From assembly GCF_022230925.1 (NCBI RefSeq), contig NZ_JAKKFH010000008.1, positions 124,001 through 188,000 on the forward strand: DNA of 64,000 nt. The letters are read 5' to 3'. Shown here piece after piece: positions 50,283 to 60,934 of the stretch. Numbering within the stretch: the first letter of the stretch is position 1; each line of letters begins with the position of its first letter. A program made the translations under genes and the position numbers. The stretch is from Micromonospora alfalfae. GTDB lineage: Bacteria; Actinomycetota; Actinomycetes; Mycobacteriales; Micromonosporaceae. The notes beneath the pieces are model-generated. The model saw only the letters and a list, made by a program, of their open reading frames with translations. It was not told where the DNA came from and did no database searches.

Positions 50283-51527
50283 TCAGGCGGGAATGGGCAG
50301 GGGTTCCTGCGGCCAGTTGAGGACCTTGGCGCCGAGTACCGCCGCCTGCAGGGTGAAACGGTGGGCGGCGTCGGCCGGGTCGTAGCCGGTCAGTGTCTTG
50401 ACCCGCTCCAGGCGGTAAGTGACGGTGCGGACCGACACGTGCAGCCGTTTCGCCGACTCGGTGGCGACCGCACCGGTGGCGAAGTAGGCGTCCAGGGTGT
50501 CGAGCAGCGGTCCGGCGCCGCCGCGAGCCTGCATGAGTGGGGTGAGTATAGCTTGTACCAAGTCGACGATGGCGGGTTGGTCGCGTAGCAGCACTCGGTA
50601 GATGAGCAGGTCGTGGGCGTTGATAACCGGGGCGCCCGCGTGCAGCCGACCCGCCATGGTGAGCGCCTCGCGAGCCTCCTCGTAGGAGCGGGCGATGCCG
50701 TACAGGCCGGGGTGGGCGCGGCCGACGGCGACACGCCAGGGCCGTCCGCGGGGTAGCCGGCTCAGCTCGCCGTGCATGAGCCGGCCGAGTTCATTGCTCG
50801 CGTGCAGCGCGGGCGGCACCCGGCCGGCTGCTCCGGCATCGGCCGGTGCCAGCACGACGAGCAGGCCATCCTTGGTCGCGACCAGGACGTCACGGTCGCC
50901 GAGTCGGTCGAAGATGACCGCCTCCAGGGCGCTGATCGCCGCGTCAGTGTCCGGTAGCCGCCGGCTCGGTGCGGCCAACGCCACCTGGTGGACCCGGGCG
51001 AGGTCGAGACCGAACGGTTCGGCGCGCTCGACCAGGGTGCCGAGGTCGGAGTCGCCGCGCAGCAGGTCGTCGATCAGCTCACGGCGCAGGGTCTCCTCCC
51101 GGCGCACCAGGTCACGGCGTGCCACCGCGTAGCCTTCGGCGAGCGTCGCGACCGCGTCGTCGACGACTTGCAGGACGGCGGTCGCGGCAGCGCGGACCGC
51201 CTCCCGGTCGCGGGAGCGCACCACCATCGGCAGGTCCTGCCACAGCCGCCGCGCGGCGGACAGATACAGCTGAACCACTCGTCCTGCGGAGATGCCCTGC
51301 TCGGCGGCGCGCCGGCCCAGCAGGGCGATTGCGTCCAGCTCGCCACGCTTGGCTCGGCGTCCGTGCATGGCCGCGTCGGCGAGCAGCGGCAGGTAGTCGC
51401 CGAGCAAGTCCACCGGAACCCCGCCGGCATCACGGCTGGCCCCTTCGGCGACATCGACCAGCCACGCATCCTCCGGTCCTGCCCTCGCAGTCCGGCGCCC
51501 ACCGCCCCGCCGTTTGCTGTCGGTCAT
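50283..51527 (-). CDS. PucR-family regulator (GGDEF-like and C-terminal HTH)
   Basis: The product has 414 residues. The N-terminal helical region is RsbR-like (AISALEAVIFDRLGDRD marks the central domain). The C-terminal PucR HTH includes LDTLDAYFATGAVATESAKRLHVSVRTVTYRLERVKTLTG. It is a transcriptional activator type seen in purine and secondary metabolism. It is convergent with the biosynthetic operon and could regulate it or the stress genes on its other side. ATG at 51527; earlier in-frame codons lie in a poorly conserved leader. Confidence 0.85.
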   Translation of the reverse strand: MTDSKRRGGGRRTARAGPEDAWLVDVAEGASRDAGGVPVDLLGDYLPLLADAAMHGRRAKRGELDAIALLGRRAAEQGISAGRVVQLYLSAARRLWQDLPMVVRSRDREAVRAAATAVLQVVDDAVATLAEGYAVARRDLVRREETLRRELIDDLLRGDSDLGTLVERAEPFGLDLARVHQVALAAPSRRLPDTDAAISALEAVIFDRLGDRDVLVATKDGLLVVLAPADAGAAGRVPPALHASNELGRLMHGELSRLPRGRPWRVAVGRAHPGLYGIARSYEEAREALTMAGRLHAGAPVINAHDLLIYRVLLRDQPAIVDLVQAILTPLMQARGGAGPLLDTLDAYFATGAVATESAKRLHVSVRTVTYRLERVKTLTGYDPADAAHRFTLQAAVLGAKVLNWPQEPLPIPA

Positions 51528-51881
51528 CTCCGCCTCGCCTTCCGAACCGCCACTGCCACGGCACCCCGCAGCGGTGCCGAGCCGAGACAACAGCAATCCC
51601 ACCGGCGCTGAATCTGCTCGCCGGCACGTCGACGCTGCCCGGCGACGCCCATGACCTCCATCAGCATTGTTGCCGACGGTCGGCAGTCTAGATCCGCCGT
51701 GTCTGTGCACGGTAGCCCTGCCGAGACCAGGCCGAGCGAGGCGACGATGGGAGCCGGACCGCGGATCGTCCGCGTCCGCGAGCCGGCGCGTACGGCATCG
51801 ATGAGGCCCCCGGCACGTCAGAGAGCAGGCCACAGCAGGCCGTGGCACCGGTGCGGATTCGACCGGAAGGAGAAGGACGTC

Positions 51882-52193
51882 ATGCTGCTGCGCAAGTCCC
51901 AACGGGCGTTAGCGGTCGCCACCATCGCGGCTGTCCTTGCGCTTGCCGTGACACTGCTAGCGACCCGCGGTGTCATCGATGCGCTGCTGATGATCGTCGT
52001 CGCCGCCGTGTTGGCCGGTATGTACCTGCTGCGCCGCTACGCCCGCGACGTGCTGCTCTACCGCCGCTCCACGCCGCGCCGGCGACACCCGGACAGCGAA
52101 CCGGTCAGTAGCCCGCCTACGGCCGGGGTCGACAGCGCCGACACCGTCCACCCTGGCGGCCCGCGTGAAACTTTCCTCCCGGACCGGACATGA
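51882..52193 (+). CDS. Small two-helix membrane protein
   Basis: The product has 103 residues. ALAVATIAAVLALAVTLLAT and ALLMIVVAAVLAGMYLLRRY are membrane helices, followed by a basic and then acidic cytosolic tail. No family is recognised. AAGGAGAAGG precedes the ATG by 4 nt. It stands divergent from the PucR gene and 190 bp before the CBS protein. Confidence 0.65.
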   Translation: MLLRKSQRALAVATIAAVLALAVTLLATRGVIDALLMIVVAAVLAGMYLLRRYARDVLLYRRSTPRRRHPDSEPVSSPPTAGVDSADTVHPGGPRETFLPDRT

Positions 52194-52382
52194 GCGCAGC
52201 CTCGCGCGTTGGGGGTCGTGCCAGTGACACCAGCCGCGCACGGGCCGGTTCGGTCCACGCTCAAGACTCGCCGAACGCACCACGCCGACGACACCATCCC
52301 CGTGCCGACACCAATCGTCACCACCGATCCGGGTGCGCCGCCGGGCCTCCCCCGAGATCGGCGGCGACAGGAAAGGAGCACC

Positions 52383-53192
52383 ATGCCGCAGTGGCGAGTA
52401 CGCGATGTGATGACCACGGAGGTGATCACCGTCCCCGACGACGCGTCGGTCGCAGAGATCGTTGCCATGCTCACCGAACAGCAGATCACCGCCGTGCCGA
52501 TCGTCGACAGGTTTGACGCCGTGCTGGGCGTGGTCTCCTGGACTGACCTGCGCGACAAGATCGACATCGCCGCGGCGGACGGTAAGCCGCATGTCAGTTG
52601 GTGGTGCCGGTGGGCGCCGCCGCTGGTGCAATGGCCGGACGGCACCGCCGTGGAGGTGATGAGCGGCCCGACGCTGACCATCGCAGCCGACGCGTCGCTG
52701 CCGGCGGCCGCCCGGATGATGTACCGCAGCGAGGTCGGCCGACTGCTGGTCGTCGACGGCGACAACCGGCTACGCGGCATCATCACCCGGTCGGACCTGC
52801 TGAAGGTCCACGCCCGGCTCGACGCTGTCATCCATGACGAGGTGATCGACCGGGTCCTGCGCCGTCCACTGATGATCCCGCCGGGAGCTGTCCAGGCCAC
52901 CGTCGACGACGGTGTCGTCACCCTCACGGGGAACACCGCACGCAAGTCGACCGCCGTCGCCGCCGCACAGCTGACCGAGGCGGTCCCCGGCGTCACCAAC
53001 GTCGTCGACGAACTCACCTTTGACGTCGACGACACCGTCGCGGCCCCTCCAGCGCGCCAGGCGGCCGAACGTGACCCCCTACTCGGCTGGTGGATCGGGC
53101 GCACTCCCACCTGGTCAGCCAGCCGGGCACCCGCAGCCCGCACCGGCAACTACGACGAACAGACCGCGACCCGATCGGCGGCCCCGCAATGA
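52383..53192 (+). CDS. CBS-domain pair with BON domain
   Basis: The product has 269 residues. The first CBS unit begins RVRDVMTTEVITVPDDASVAEIV, the second is AVEVMSGPTLTIAADASLPAAARMM to GIITRSDLLKVHARL. A BON segment follows (VQATVDDGVVTLTGNTARKSTAVAAAQLTEAVPGVTNVVDEL). CBS pairs sense adenine nucleotides and BON binds membranes or phospholipids. Such proteins are typical of actinobacterial dormancy or stress regulons. GAAAGGAG precedes the ATG. Confidence 0.9.
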   Translation: MPQWRVRDVMTTEVITVPDDASVAEIVAMLTEQQITAVPIVDRFDAVLGVVSWTDLRDKIDIAAADGKPHVSWWCRWAPPLVQWPDGTAVEVMSGPTLTIAADASLPAAARMMYRSEVGRLLVVDGDNRLRGIITRSDLLKVHARLDAVIHDEVIDRVLRRPLMIPPGAVQATVDDGVVTLTGNTARKSTAVAAAQLTEAVPGVTNVVDELTFDVDDTVAAPPARQAAERDPLLGWWIGRTPTWSASRAPAARTGNYDEQTATRSAAPQ

Positions 53193-53398
53193 TCATGCCG
53201 CTGGCGGGCTCCGCTCCCGGCGCCGATGCCATCGTCTCCACAGGGGGACGCAACGGCACGATCGTCGACCTACGCGACCGGGCACCGGATACGCCCGGGC
53301 GTCCGCCGGACGCCGACGCCGACGGCTTCACCGGCGACATCGTCGATGAGTGGGGCCGGCAATCCTTCCCGGCCAGCGACCCGCCAGCCAACTGGTGA
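53189..53398 (+). CDS. Small conserved protein ending EWGRQSFPASDPPANW
   Basis: The product has 69 residues. The C-terminal DEWGRQSFPASDPPANW is a motif conserved at the end of small actinobacterial stress-locus proteins; the rest is Gly/Asp-rich and probably disordered. ATG overlaps the CBS stop (ATGA), so it is co-translated with it. Function unknown. Confidence 0.7.
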   Translation: MIMPLAGSAPGADAIVSTGGRNGTIVDLRDRAPDTPGRPPDADADGFTGDIVDEWGRQSFPASDPPANW

Positions 53399-53581
53399 CA
53401 GCGACGCCGACGCCGAGGGGAAGTGACAGTGCGGATCCCGCAGCCCGCGGGGACGGCGCACGCAGGCCCCCACCCGGAACGCCTCGCGGCAGCGGTCGTC
53501 CGGCGACACCGGACGCCGGCATCGCCTCGGGGATGTGATCGGCCCAGCGGCGTCCCACACGAATTCGGATGCGAGGTGAGC

Positions 53582-53985
53582 ATGGACATCCTCAACGAGC
53601 ACGACCTGCTCCAGGTGGCCGGCCAGCCTGGCACACGGATCTCCATCTTCCTGCCGACCCACCGCAGCGGGCCGCAAACCGAGCGCAACCGTATCCGGCT
53701 GAAGAACCAGCTCAAACACGCGCACCACGCGCTGCGCGCCGACGGCATGCCCACCGCGCAGATCGAGACGCTGCTCGAGCCAGGACATCGGATCCCCAAC
53801 CTGGTCGGGCTGTGGGACCAGCCCAGCGACGGCCTGGCCGTATTCCTCAGGCCCGACGGTCCCCGTCACCTGGGGGTTCCGTTGCGGTTGCCCGAACTGG
53901 TGACCGTCGGCGATCGGTTCGTGGTTCGGCCACTGCTGTCGCTGTTGAGCACGGGCGGCCATTTCTACGTCCTGGCGCTCAGCCG
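53582..53985 (+). pseudogene. N-terminal fragment of a baeRF (release-factor-like) protein
   Basis: The frame reads DILNEHDLLQVAGQPGTRIS, IFLPTHRSGPQTERNRIRLK, then LVTVGDRFVVRPLLSLLSTG and GHFYVLALS, the first 130 residues of a bacterial archaeo-eukaryotic release-factor family protein (about 370 when complete). Just after LALS the homology stops and an unrelated membrane protein frame begins. GCGAGGTGAG precedes the ATG. Confidence 0.75.
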
Positions 53986-54314
53986 GGCTCGGCATCGGCT
54001 GGCTGGTCTTCCGGGTGCTCAACGCCGCGGAACGCGCTCTCGCCGCCACGCTCACGCTGGTGGTGCTCACGAGCACGGCCGGCAGGTCCACCGTCGAGGG
54101 CGTCCCGACGACGGTGTTGATTGCTCTTTGGACGCTGTTGGTTGTTCAGGTAGCGGTGGTGCGCCCCCGCTTGGACCGTCGCGCCCAGCAGCTCATCCAA
54201 GGCTACGACCCACCGCGATCGCACCTGCACCTCGCCTACATTGCCGCCGAGCGCGCGAAAGTCCTGCTCCTGCCCACATTCGGGATCCTGCTCGCCCTGC
54301 GGCTGATGCCATGA
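53986..54314 (+). pseudogene. C-terminal part of a membrane protein joined to the baeRF fragment
   Basis: In another frame the sequence continues GIGWLVFRVLNAAERALAAT, then VPTTVLIALWTLLVVQVAVV and SHLHLAYIAAERAKVLLLPTFG, three or four helices and a stop. It lacks a start. The join with the baeRF piece near 53985 looks like a deletion between two formerly separate genes. Confidence 0.6.
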
Positions 54315-54511
54315 GTCCGTTAGCCGACGCCGAATCCGTCGGCCAGCGAACCGAACGCGGCCCGCACGATCCGGCGACCCGTCGGCTCGGTCCTGCTCGA
54401 ACCGAACGACGACCCCCTGTCTCGTCGGAGCAACCAACGCCAGCTTTCGCGTCCGGTGTGAGCGGCGCGCTATCCGGTACTACGCCAGCGCTGTGAGAAA
54501 GGGCCTACACC

Positions 54512-57262
54512 ATGACCGCAGAAATCCACCGGCAGCCGCTGATCAGCGACGGGCTGCCCAGCCAGCTGCTTGACCTGGACCCGACCGAAACCCAGGAGTG
54601 GCGGGAGTCGCTCGACGCGGTCGTGGAGCACGCGGGCACCAATCGGGCGCGGTACCTGATGCTCAGCATGCTGCAACGGGCTCGCGAACAGCACGTCGGC
54701 GTGCCCGGCCTGCACAGCACCGACTACCTCAACACCATCCCGCCCGCTCTGGAGCCACCGTTTCCCGGCGACGAAGACATCGAACGGCGCATCCGCGCCT
54801 ACATCAGATGGAACGCCGCGATCATGGTGCACCGGGCGCAGCGACCCGGGATCGGGGTGGGCGGACACATCTCCACCTACGCCTCGGCCGCGTCGCTGTA
54901 CGAGGTCGGGTTCAACCACTTCTTCCGCGGCCGGGCCGCGGAGGGCGGCGGCGACCAGATCTACTTCCAGGGTCACGCCTCCCCGGGCATCTACGCGCGA
55001 GCCTTCCTCGAGGGCCGGCTGACCGAACACCAGCTCGACGGGTTCCGTCAGGAGCTGTCGCATCCCGGCGGTGGCCTGACGTCCTACCCGCACCCGCGGC
55101 TGATGCCGCACTTCTGGCAGTTCCCGACCGTCTCGATGGGCCTCGGCGCGATCAACGCCATCTACCAGGCCCGGTTCAACCGCTACCTGCACCACCGCGG
55201 TATCACCGACACCAGCCAGCAGCGAGTGTGGGCGTTCCTCGGCGACGGCGAGATGGACGAGATCGAAGCGCTCGGCGCGATCGGCGTGGCCGCCCGCGAG
55301 GAACTGGACAACCTCACCTTCATCATCAACTGCAACCTGCAGCGCCTCGACGGCCCGGTCCGCGGCAACGGAAAGATCATTCAAGAGTTGGAGGCGTTCT
55401 TCCGCGGCGCCGGCTGGTACGTCATCAAGGTGGTCTGGGGCCGGCAGTGGGACCCGCTGCTGGCCGCCGACACCGACGGCGCGCTGGTCAACCTCGTGAA
55501 CGTCACCTCGGACGGCGACTACCAGACCTACAAGACCGAATCCGGGGCGTTCGTGCGGGAGCACTTCTTCGGCCGCGACCCGCGTACCGCAGCGATGGTC
55601 GCGGAGCTATCCGACGATCAGATCTGGGGACTCACCCGCGGCGGCCACGACTACCGCAAGCTGTACGCGGCCTACCAGGCCGCCGTTGCCCACACCGGTC
55701 AGCCAACCGTCATCCTCGCCAAGACGATCAAAGGGTGGACGCTCGGGTCGCACTTCGAGGGTCGCAACGCCACCCACCAGATGAAAAAGCTCACCCTTGA
55801 GGACCTCAAGGGCTTCCGGGATCGGCTGCACCTCGACATCCCCGACGCGGCCCTCGACGAGACCCTGCCGCCCTATTACCGACCGTCGGACGGGTCGCCG
55901 GAGCTGGACTACCTGCACGAACGACGCAGTGCCTTGGGCGGATACCTGCCGGCCCGGACCGTGCCAAACCGGCCACTGGCTCTACCAGCCACCACGGCGT
56001 ACGCGATCGCCGCCCGCGGCTCCGGCCGGCAGCAGGTAGCCACGACGATGGCGTTCGTGCGGCTGCTCAAAGACCTGATGAAAGACCCGCACATCGGGCA
56101 CCGGTTCGTGCCGATCATCCCGGACGAGGCCCGCACATTCGGGCTGGATGCCCTGTTCCCGTCCAAGAAGATTTACTCCCCACACGGACAGCGCTACCTG
56201 TCCGTGGACCGGGAACTCATGCTCAGCTACCAGGAAGACACCAAGGGCGTCCTGCTGCACGAGGGCATCACCGAAGCCGGAGCCACGGCATCCTGGACCG
56301 CGGCCGGCACCGCCTACGCCACCCACGCCGAACCGATGATCCCGATCTACATCTTCTACTCCATGTTCGGGTTCCAACGCACCGGCGACGGCTTGTGGGC
56401 GGCCGCCGACCAGATGACCCGTGGCTTCCTACTCGGCGCCACCGCCGGCAGGACCACCCTCAACGGCGAGGGCCTCCAACACCAAGACGGGCACTCGCTG
56501 CTGCTGGCCGCCACCAACCCCGCCTGCGTCGCCTACGACGCCGCGTTCGCGTTCGAACTCGGCTACATCACCCGCGACGGCCTGCGCCGCATGTACGGCG
56601 AAACCCGCGACGGCGAGGACCCCAACGTCTTCTACTACCTCACCCTGTACAACGAGCCCATCACCCAGCCCGCCCAGCCGACCGACGTCGACGTCGACGG
56701 CATCCTGGCCGGTATGCACCTGTACAAGCCCACCGCCGAGATGGACGGGCCACGGGCACAAATCCTCGCCTCCGGCATTGCCATGCAGTGGGCGCTGCAG
56801 GCACAACAGCTGCTGCACGACGACTGGGGCGTCGCCGCCGACGTCTGGTCGGTGACCTCCTGGACGGAACTACGCCGCGAAGCGCTCGCCGCCGACGCCT
56901 GGAATTTGACCCACCCCGGCCAACCACGCAAAACCCCTTACATCACCAGCCGCCTCGCCGCGGCGCCGGGCCCGGTCACCGCCGTGTCCGACTGGATGCG
57001 GGCCGTCCCCGACCAAATAGCACCCTTCGTGCCCGGCACCTGGTCCTCACTGGGCACCGACGGCTTCGGACACTCCGACACCCGCCAGGCGCTGCGCCGC
57101 CACTTCCACGTCGACGCACCCGGCATCGTCCTGCGCGTACTCACCCAACTCGCCGACCGTGCAGAAATCGACGAGTCCGCGCCGAACAAGGCGATCGCGC
57201 TTTACCGGCTGAACGAGATCCACGCGGCCACCCCCGACAACACCGAACACTCCGCCGAGTAG
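54512..57262 (+). CDS. aceE: Pyruvate dehydrogenase E1 component (homodimeric)
   Basis: The product has 916 residues. The ThDP motif is GDGEMDE (244-250) to NCN (273-275). [24 protein letters not shown] near residue 115, [22 protein letters not shown] and QHQDGHS are further AceE landmarks. It decarboxylates pyruvate and acetylates lipoyl E2; no E2 or E3 gene is adjacent, so it uses subunits encoded elsewhere. Its placement inside a stress set suggests a second, condition-specific aceE (inference). Confidence 0.95.
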   Translation: MTAEIHRQPLISDGLPSQLLDLDPTETQEWRESLDAVVEHAGTNRARYLMLSMLQRAREQHVGVPGLHSTDYLNTIPPALEPPFPGDEDIERRIRAYIRWNAAIMVHRAQRPGIGVGGHISTYASAASLYEVGFNHFFRGRAAEGGGDQIYFQGHASPGIYARAFLEGRLTEHQLDGFRQELSHPGGGLTSYPHPRLMPHFWQFPTVSMGLGAINAIYQARFNRYLHHRGITDTSQQRVWAFLGDGEMDEIEALGAIGVAAREELDNLTFIINCNLQRLDGPVRGNGKIIQELEAFFRGAGWYVIKVVWGRQWDPLLAADTDGALVNLVNVTSDGDYQTYKTESGAFVREHFFGRDPRTAAMVAELSDDQIWGLTRGGHDYRKLYAAYQAAVAHTGQPTVILAKTIKGWTLGSHFEGRNATHQMKKLTLEDLKGFRDRLHLDIPDAALDETLPPYYRPSDGSPELDYLHERRSALGGYLPARTVPNRPLALPATTAYAIAARGSGRQQVATTMAFVRLLKDLMKDPHIGHRFVPIIPDEARTFGLDALFPSKKIYSPHGQRYLSVDRELMLSYQEDTKGVLLHEGITEAGATASWTAAGTAYATHAEPMIPIYIFYSMFGFQRTGDGLWAAADQMTRGFLLGATAGRTTLNGEGLQHQDGHSLLLAATNPACVAYDAAFAFELGYITRDGLRRMYGETRDGEDPNVFYYLTLYNEPITQPAQPTDVDVDGILAGMHLYKPTAEMDGPRAQILASGIAMQWALQAQQLLHDDWGVAADVWSVTSWTELRREALAADAWNLTHPGQPRKTPYITSRLAAAPGPVTAVSDWMRAVPDQIAPFVPGTWSSLGTDGFGHSDTRQALRRHFHVDAPGIVLRVLTQLADRAEIDESAPNKAIALYRLNEIHAATPDNTEHSAE

Positions 57263-57399
57263 AGACGAGACCGAACCAGCTGTTGTCGCCGACCGTCTTG
57301 CCCCCGCGCCGAACCCGACCTCACCGCGCAGGCCGCCGTCGAATTGGAGTTCATGCAGACCGGCAGCACGCCGGACGGCTGGGCCTGCGAAGCCTTCCA

Positions 57400-57755
57400 A
57401 GAGCACCCGAAGGGGCGCGGAACGCGATCGCCAACGCGAGGACCAGGAGTTCACCGGCCAGGGTTCCACCGATCACCACGGCATTGCCCAGGTTCCAGCA
57501 GCCGACCTGTGACCAGCTGCGGCACGGCTCTATCACATCGTGTCGCCGGAGCCGGGCCTCATGGCGCATTGCGTCACTCCACCGACCAGCACAAGATAGG
57601 CCGCGAGCCAGCTGCCGTGAGGCAGGCCGAGTGGTCCGGTGACCGCAGCGACCAGACCACCGAGCACGACAGAACAGATGCCGATCGCGCTCAGGACGGT
57701 TGCCGGGTTCGTGGGTGGACCGCGCCGCGGCTCGGACAGCGACCTGTCGCTCCAT
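57400..57755 (-). pseudogene. Frameshifted small membrane protein
   Basis: One frame reads VLSAIGICSVVLGGLVAAVT and LPHGSWLAAYLVLVGGVTQC before a stop; another continues WSQVGCWNLGNAVVIGGTLA and ELLVLALAIAFRAPSGALG. Joined, they give a four-helix membrane protein, so an indel near 57555 has broken the gene. Confidence 0.55.
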
Positions 57756-57806
57756 TGTCCGCCAGCGCGTTGTTAGGTGTAGGCCCTGCCGGTTCGGATG
57801 ACGCAG

Positions 57807-58148
57807 TCATCCCCGGGCGTCCGTGACAACGCTCAGCAACACCGCGGAGTCGTCGATCGCGGCCAGGTCATGGCGGGCCGGCGGGATGACCACATAATCA
57901 CCCGTGGCGGCTTCCCAGGAGTCGTCGCCGACGCTCAGACGTACCCGCCCGGCCAGCACCTGCAGCGTTGCCTCGTTAGGGCTTTCGTGCTCGCCGAGCG
58001 CCTGGCCTGCCACCAGGGCGAGCACCGTCTGGCGCAGCGCGTGTGTCTGTCGGCCGTGGATCGTTTGGGCGCTACGGCCCGCCGACGAGACACGAGCCGC
58101 GGCAACGTGCTCGTCGGCCAAAGCGGTCAACGACAAGACATTCATCAT
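57807..58148 (-). CDS. Cupin-domain protein
   Basis: The product has 113 residues. SLTALADEHVAAARVS is followed by the cupin core QALGEHESPNEATLQVLAGRVRLSVGDDSWEAATGDYVVIPPARHDL. A close relative with the same opening lies at 63217. Single-domain cupins of this kind bind a metal through the His/Glu pair. AGGAGCATC precedes the ATG. Between it and DUF3040 (58149-58521) I see only open frames without a family. Confidence 0.8.
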   Translation of the reverse strand: MMNVLSLTALADEHVAAARVSSAGRSAQTIHGRQTHALRQTVLALVAGQALGEHESPNEATLQVLAGRVRLSVGDDSWEAATGDYVVIPPARHDLAAIDDSAVLLSVVTDARG

Positions 58149-58521
58149 GATGCTCCTATAGAGCTGAGGTGAGCCACGCACGAGCCTGGCTCGGGTCGGT
58201 AAAGGGGTCGAGCCGGTCGACCGTGATGGGCGAGGCCCACCGTGGGCCATACGACTCGGCGCGGCTTGGATGTCGTCGACGGCATGGCGCGCCGCGCCGA
58301 GCCGAGTCCGCGCCAACTCCTGCGACGCGCCGGCGTCCAGCAGTCCGGGCGATCGGTGGGGAGCCGACGCCGGCCGTGGCGACGAACTCCTCGCGGCGCG
58401 GGGTCGCGCAGAAGCGTCAAGCGGCGCAGCATTCACCGTTGCGGGCCGGGCGCTGACGCCCGAATCTGCTCGGATCGTCCGAGGGCGTGGGCACTGGCAG
58501 GGTCTGTGAGCGGGCCGGGGG

Positions 58522-58812
58522 CTATGGTGGTGACCGCCGATCATCTGTCGAGCGGATGTAGCCGGTAAGCCAGATAGCCGCGCTCACGCTGGCCACACCC
58601 AACGCGATGAGCGCGACTCCCAGGCTGGTCATCAGCACCGCCAAGGCCATGATCAGCGCGGCTGTGATCAGCCAACCGGGTGCGGACGTGCCACGCCACT
58701 TGTGTGGGCGGCTCTGCATGACCTGACCGAATCGATCGGCGAACTCGGGGTCCTCCAACCGCAGTCCGCGTTCGATCTCCGTCAACCTGTGCTGTTCTGC
58801 GTCGCTGAGCAT
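58522..58812 (-). CDS. DUF3040 membrane protein
   Basis: The product has 96 residues. LSDAEQHRLTEIERGLRLEDPEFA is the DUF3040 opening, followed by two membrane helices (LITAALIMALAVLMTSLGVAL and ALGVASVSAAIWLTGYI). Function is unknown. GGAAAGGAG lies upstream of the ATG. Confidence 0.88.
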   Translation of the reverse strand: MLSDAEQHRLTEIERGLRLEDPEFADRFGQVMQSRPHKWRGTSAPGWLITAALIMALAVLMTSLGVALIALGVASVSAAIWLTGYIRSTDDRRSPP

Positions 58813-59091
58813 GCCTGCTCCTTTCCGACTGGCGACCGTCCGCGACGACCTACTGCGGAGCCGGCCTTGTGGCGTTCTCCTTTGCGCCCGGTGCAGGCGG
58901 CGGACAAGACCCGCCGCCGTCGATTGGTCGTTTGTCAATTGACAGCATCCGGCTTGACCGGCTCCATCGACAGGGTCGACAACAGCAAACTGAGAAAGTC
59001 GGACCTGCCGAACTCCGGCAACAGCCGGTCACGCCCTGCCGGTAGCCAGCCGACCCGGGCTGGGCTGACGCATCGGCACTACGGCAAGACG

Positions 59092-59600
59092 TCAAACCAC
59101 GTCGCGGGCCGCGAGGACCACCATCACCAGGCACGGTGCCCACTCGATCACGTTCCGCGACGTCGAGCCCACCACCAGCCCACGGAATCGGAATCCCCTG
59201 AGGCCTGGCGAGCCGACGACCAGCTGCTTGGCCGAAGTGCGGCGAACGAAGCTGAGCATCGCGTGAGACGCCGACCAGCACCCCACCAGGCGATCCGTCG
59301 ATCAGGCGAGTGGTCACCGACAAGGTGGGGTGATCGGTGCGGACTTCATGTGCGGTCTGGGCCAACAAGGTCCAGCATCGCCGCCCGGGGTCCTTGATCG
59401 CGCTGATCGTACGGAGCGTGGAAGGGCGGCCCGATCACCGTCCAGCCAAAGGCATGCACGATGCGCAGAGCGCACCGCTGACGTCGTTGCTGTAACCGGC
59501 CCTTCGGCGAAGACCCGGAACGGCAACCCTACGGTGGCCAGATCAACGACCGGCGCCGCCAACCCGCGGTCAGGGACGGCGCGGCGTGTTCCCCTGATGT
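59092..59600 (-). pseudogene. Universal stress protein pseudogene
   Basis: Pieces in three frames give a Usp protein: VHAFGWTVIGPPFHAPYD, then RTDHPTLSVTTRLIDGSPGG, then KQLVVGSPGLRGFRFRGLVV and GSTSRNVIEWAPCLVMVV. The last part is the ATP-binding Usp C terminus (GxxGxxxxxxxGSxS). At least two frameshifts separate the pieces, so it is broken. Confidence 0.65.
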
Positions 59601-59920
59601 CGGCCCACCGCGCAGCCGCTTCCCGCAACAATCGGTTCGTTGACGGTGTGCTGACAGGGTCAGCGACGGACACGTTGACGGCCAAATCTGCCGGTCACGA
59701 GCAACGCCGTCACGGCAGCGACGAAGGACACCCGGCTTGGGCGGCCCTCTGGTTGTATTCCCTGGGTTGTCAACGCCGGCTCAACCTTGACCCCTCCGTT
59801 CCGGGCAGGTTCCGGGGCGGAACCATGGGGTCGGTTTTCACGCGGAACCGACACGGCCAGGCCACCAGGTGGCCGCGCAGCGGCGTCGCGGCATCGCCCG
59901 TTGTTTCTGTGCGTTTGGCG

Positions 59921-60934
59921 TCAGAGATGCTCTGACGGCACCGCTGAGGTGTCGACCACCTCTGCGAGAGGAAGCCGTGGTGTTCGCGCCGGTGGTCCGT
60001 GCTGTTCCGGGTCTGCGATCCCCAGCCGTAGGGCGAGGTAGGGATGGCCGAGTCCGGCGAGCAGGCGCCACAGTGTGTGCCAGGTGCCGGCGACCTCGAC
60101 GACGCCGCTGAGCGGTACCACTGACACGCCGATGGTGGTGGCGGTCAACCAGGCCGCGGACAGCGCCTCTCCGGCGCGGAGCCAGTCCTGCGGTGTGTCA
60201 CCGTCGCCGAACAGCAGCGCATAGACCGCGGCCCAGTCGTGGCCGGCGCCGACCGGCAGCGTCCCTGCCCGGCCGAAGTCGCGGCTGGGCACGGTGGTCT
60301 GCGTGGCGTGGTCGGGCAGCACGCTCGCGGGGAGTCCGGTGCCCGACGGCCTGGCACGGCCGGTCCAGTACATCAGCTCCGCTGCGATCTGCGCGTCGCC
60401 GGCTTCCACCGCGGCGGCCCGGCCTGCCGCGGAACCCAGGTCCGCCACGTTCTCGGAGGTGAGGACATGCAGGTTGCCTTCCGCGCGGGCCGCGGCCACG
60501 ATGGCATGCAGCGCGACGTCGGGTATTGGCCGCTCGCTGACGGGCCGCCGATCGGTGTGCCGGATGCGCATCACGTGCGCGAGGCGCAACGCCTCCATCG
60601 TCACCGGAGCGCGGCCGTTGACCACGAGCGTGGCCAGGAGGTCAGGATCGCTTGCTTCCGGTAGTCGGGTCGCGTGCGCCACCCAGCCGTCAGCGGCGAG
60701 TGCGATCCGGGCGTGGTGCAGGGCGGCCCCGCAGCTGAGCATCAGCTGCCGGCCTTGGGGATCTCCGGCCGCCAGCTGGCGGCTGCGGTTGGCGAACAGG
60801 TCCAGTCGATGGGGGTGTACCCGCCACAGCCACGGTTGAGTGTTGAGGATCGACGGGGCGTCTCCGGCCGCGGTAGCGGCGTCGGCGAACGCGACGGCGG
60901 GGAGCCGATCGATGGCAGCCGTCTGGTGTCTCAT
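59921..60934 (-). CDS. Acg-type nitroreductase-fold FMN-binding protein
   Basis: The product has 337 residues. DAPSILNTQPWLWRVH, ANRSRQLAAGDPQGRQLMLSCGAALHHARIAL and RHTDRRPVSERPIPD match the Acg/Rv2032 family, nitroreductase-like proteins that bind FMN and often act as flavin stores. They are members of dormancy regulons in mycobacteria and relatives. ATG at 60934 overlaps the DUF488 stop by 4 nt. Confidence 0.88.
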   Translation of the reverse strand: MRHQTAAIDRLPAVAFADAATAAGDAPSILNTQPWLWRVHPHRLDLFANRSRQLAAGDPQGRQLMLSCGAALHHARIALAADGWVAHATRLPEASDPDLLATLVVNGRAPVTMEALRLAHVMRIRHTDRRPVSERPIPDVALHAIVAAARAEGNLHVLTSENVADLGSAAGRAAAVEAGDAQIAAELMYWTGRARPSGTGLPASVLPDHATQTTVPSRDFGRAGTLPVGAGHDWAAVYALLFGDGDTPQDWLRAGEALSAAWLTATTIGVSVVPLSGVVEVAGTWHTLWRLLAGLGHPYLALRLGIADPEQHGPPARTPRLPLAEVVDTSAVPSEHL

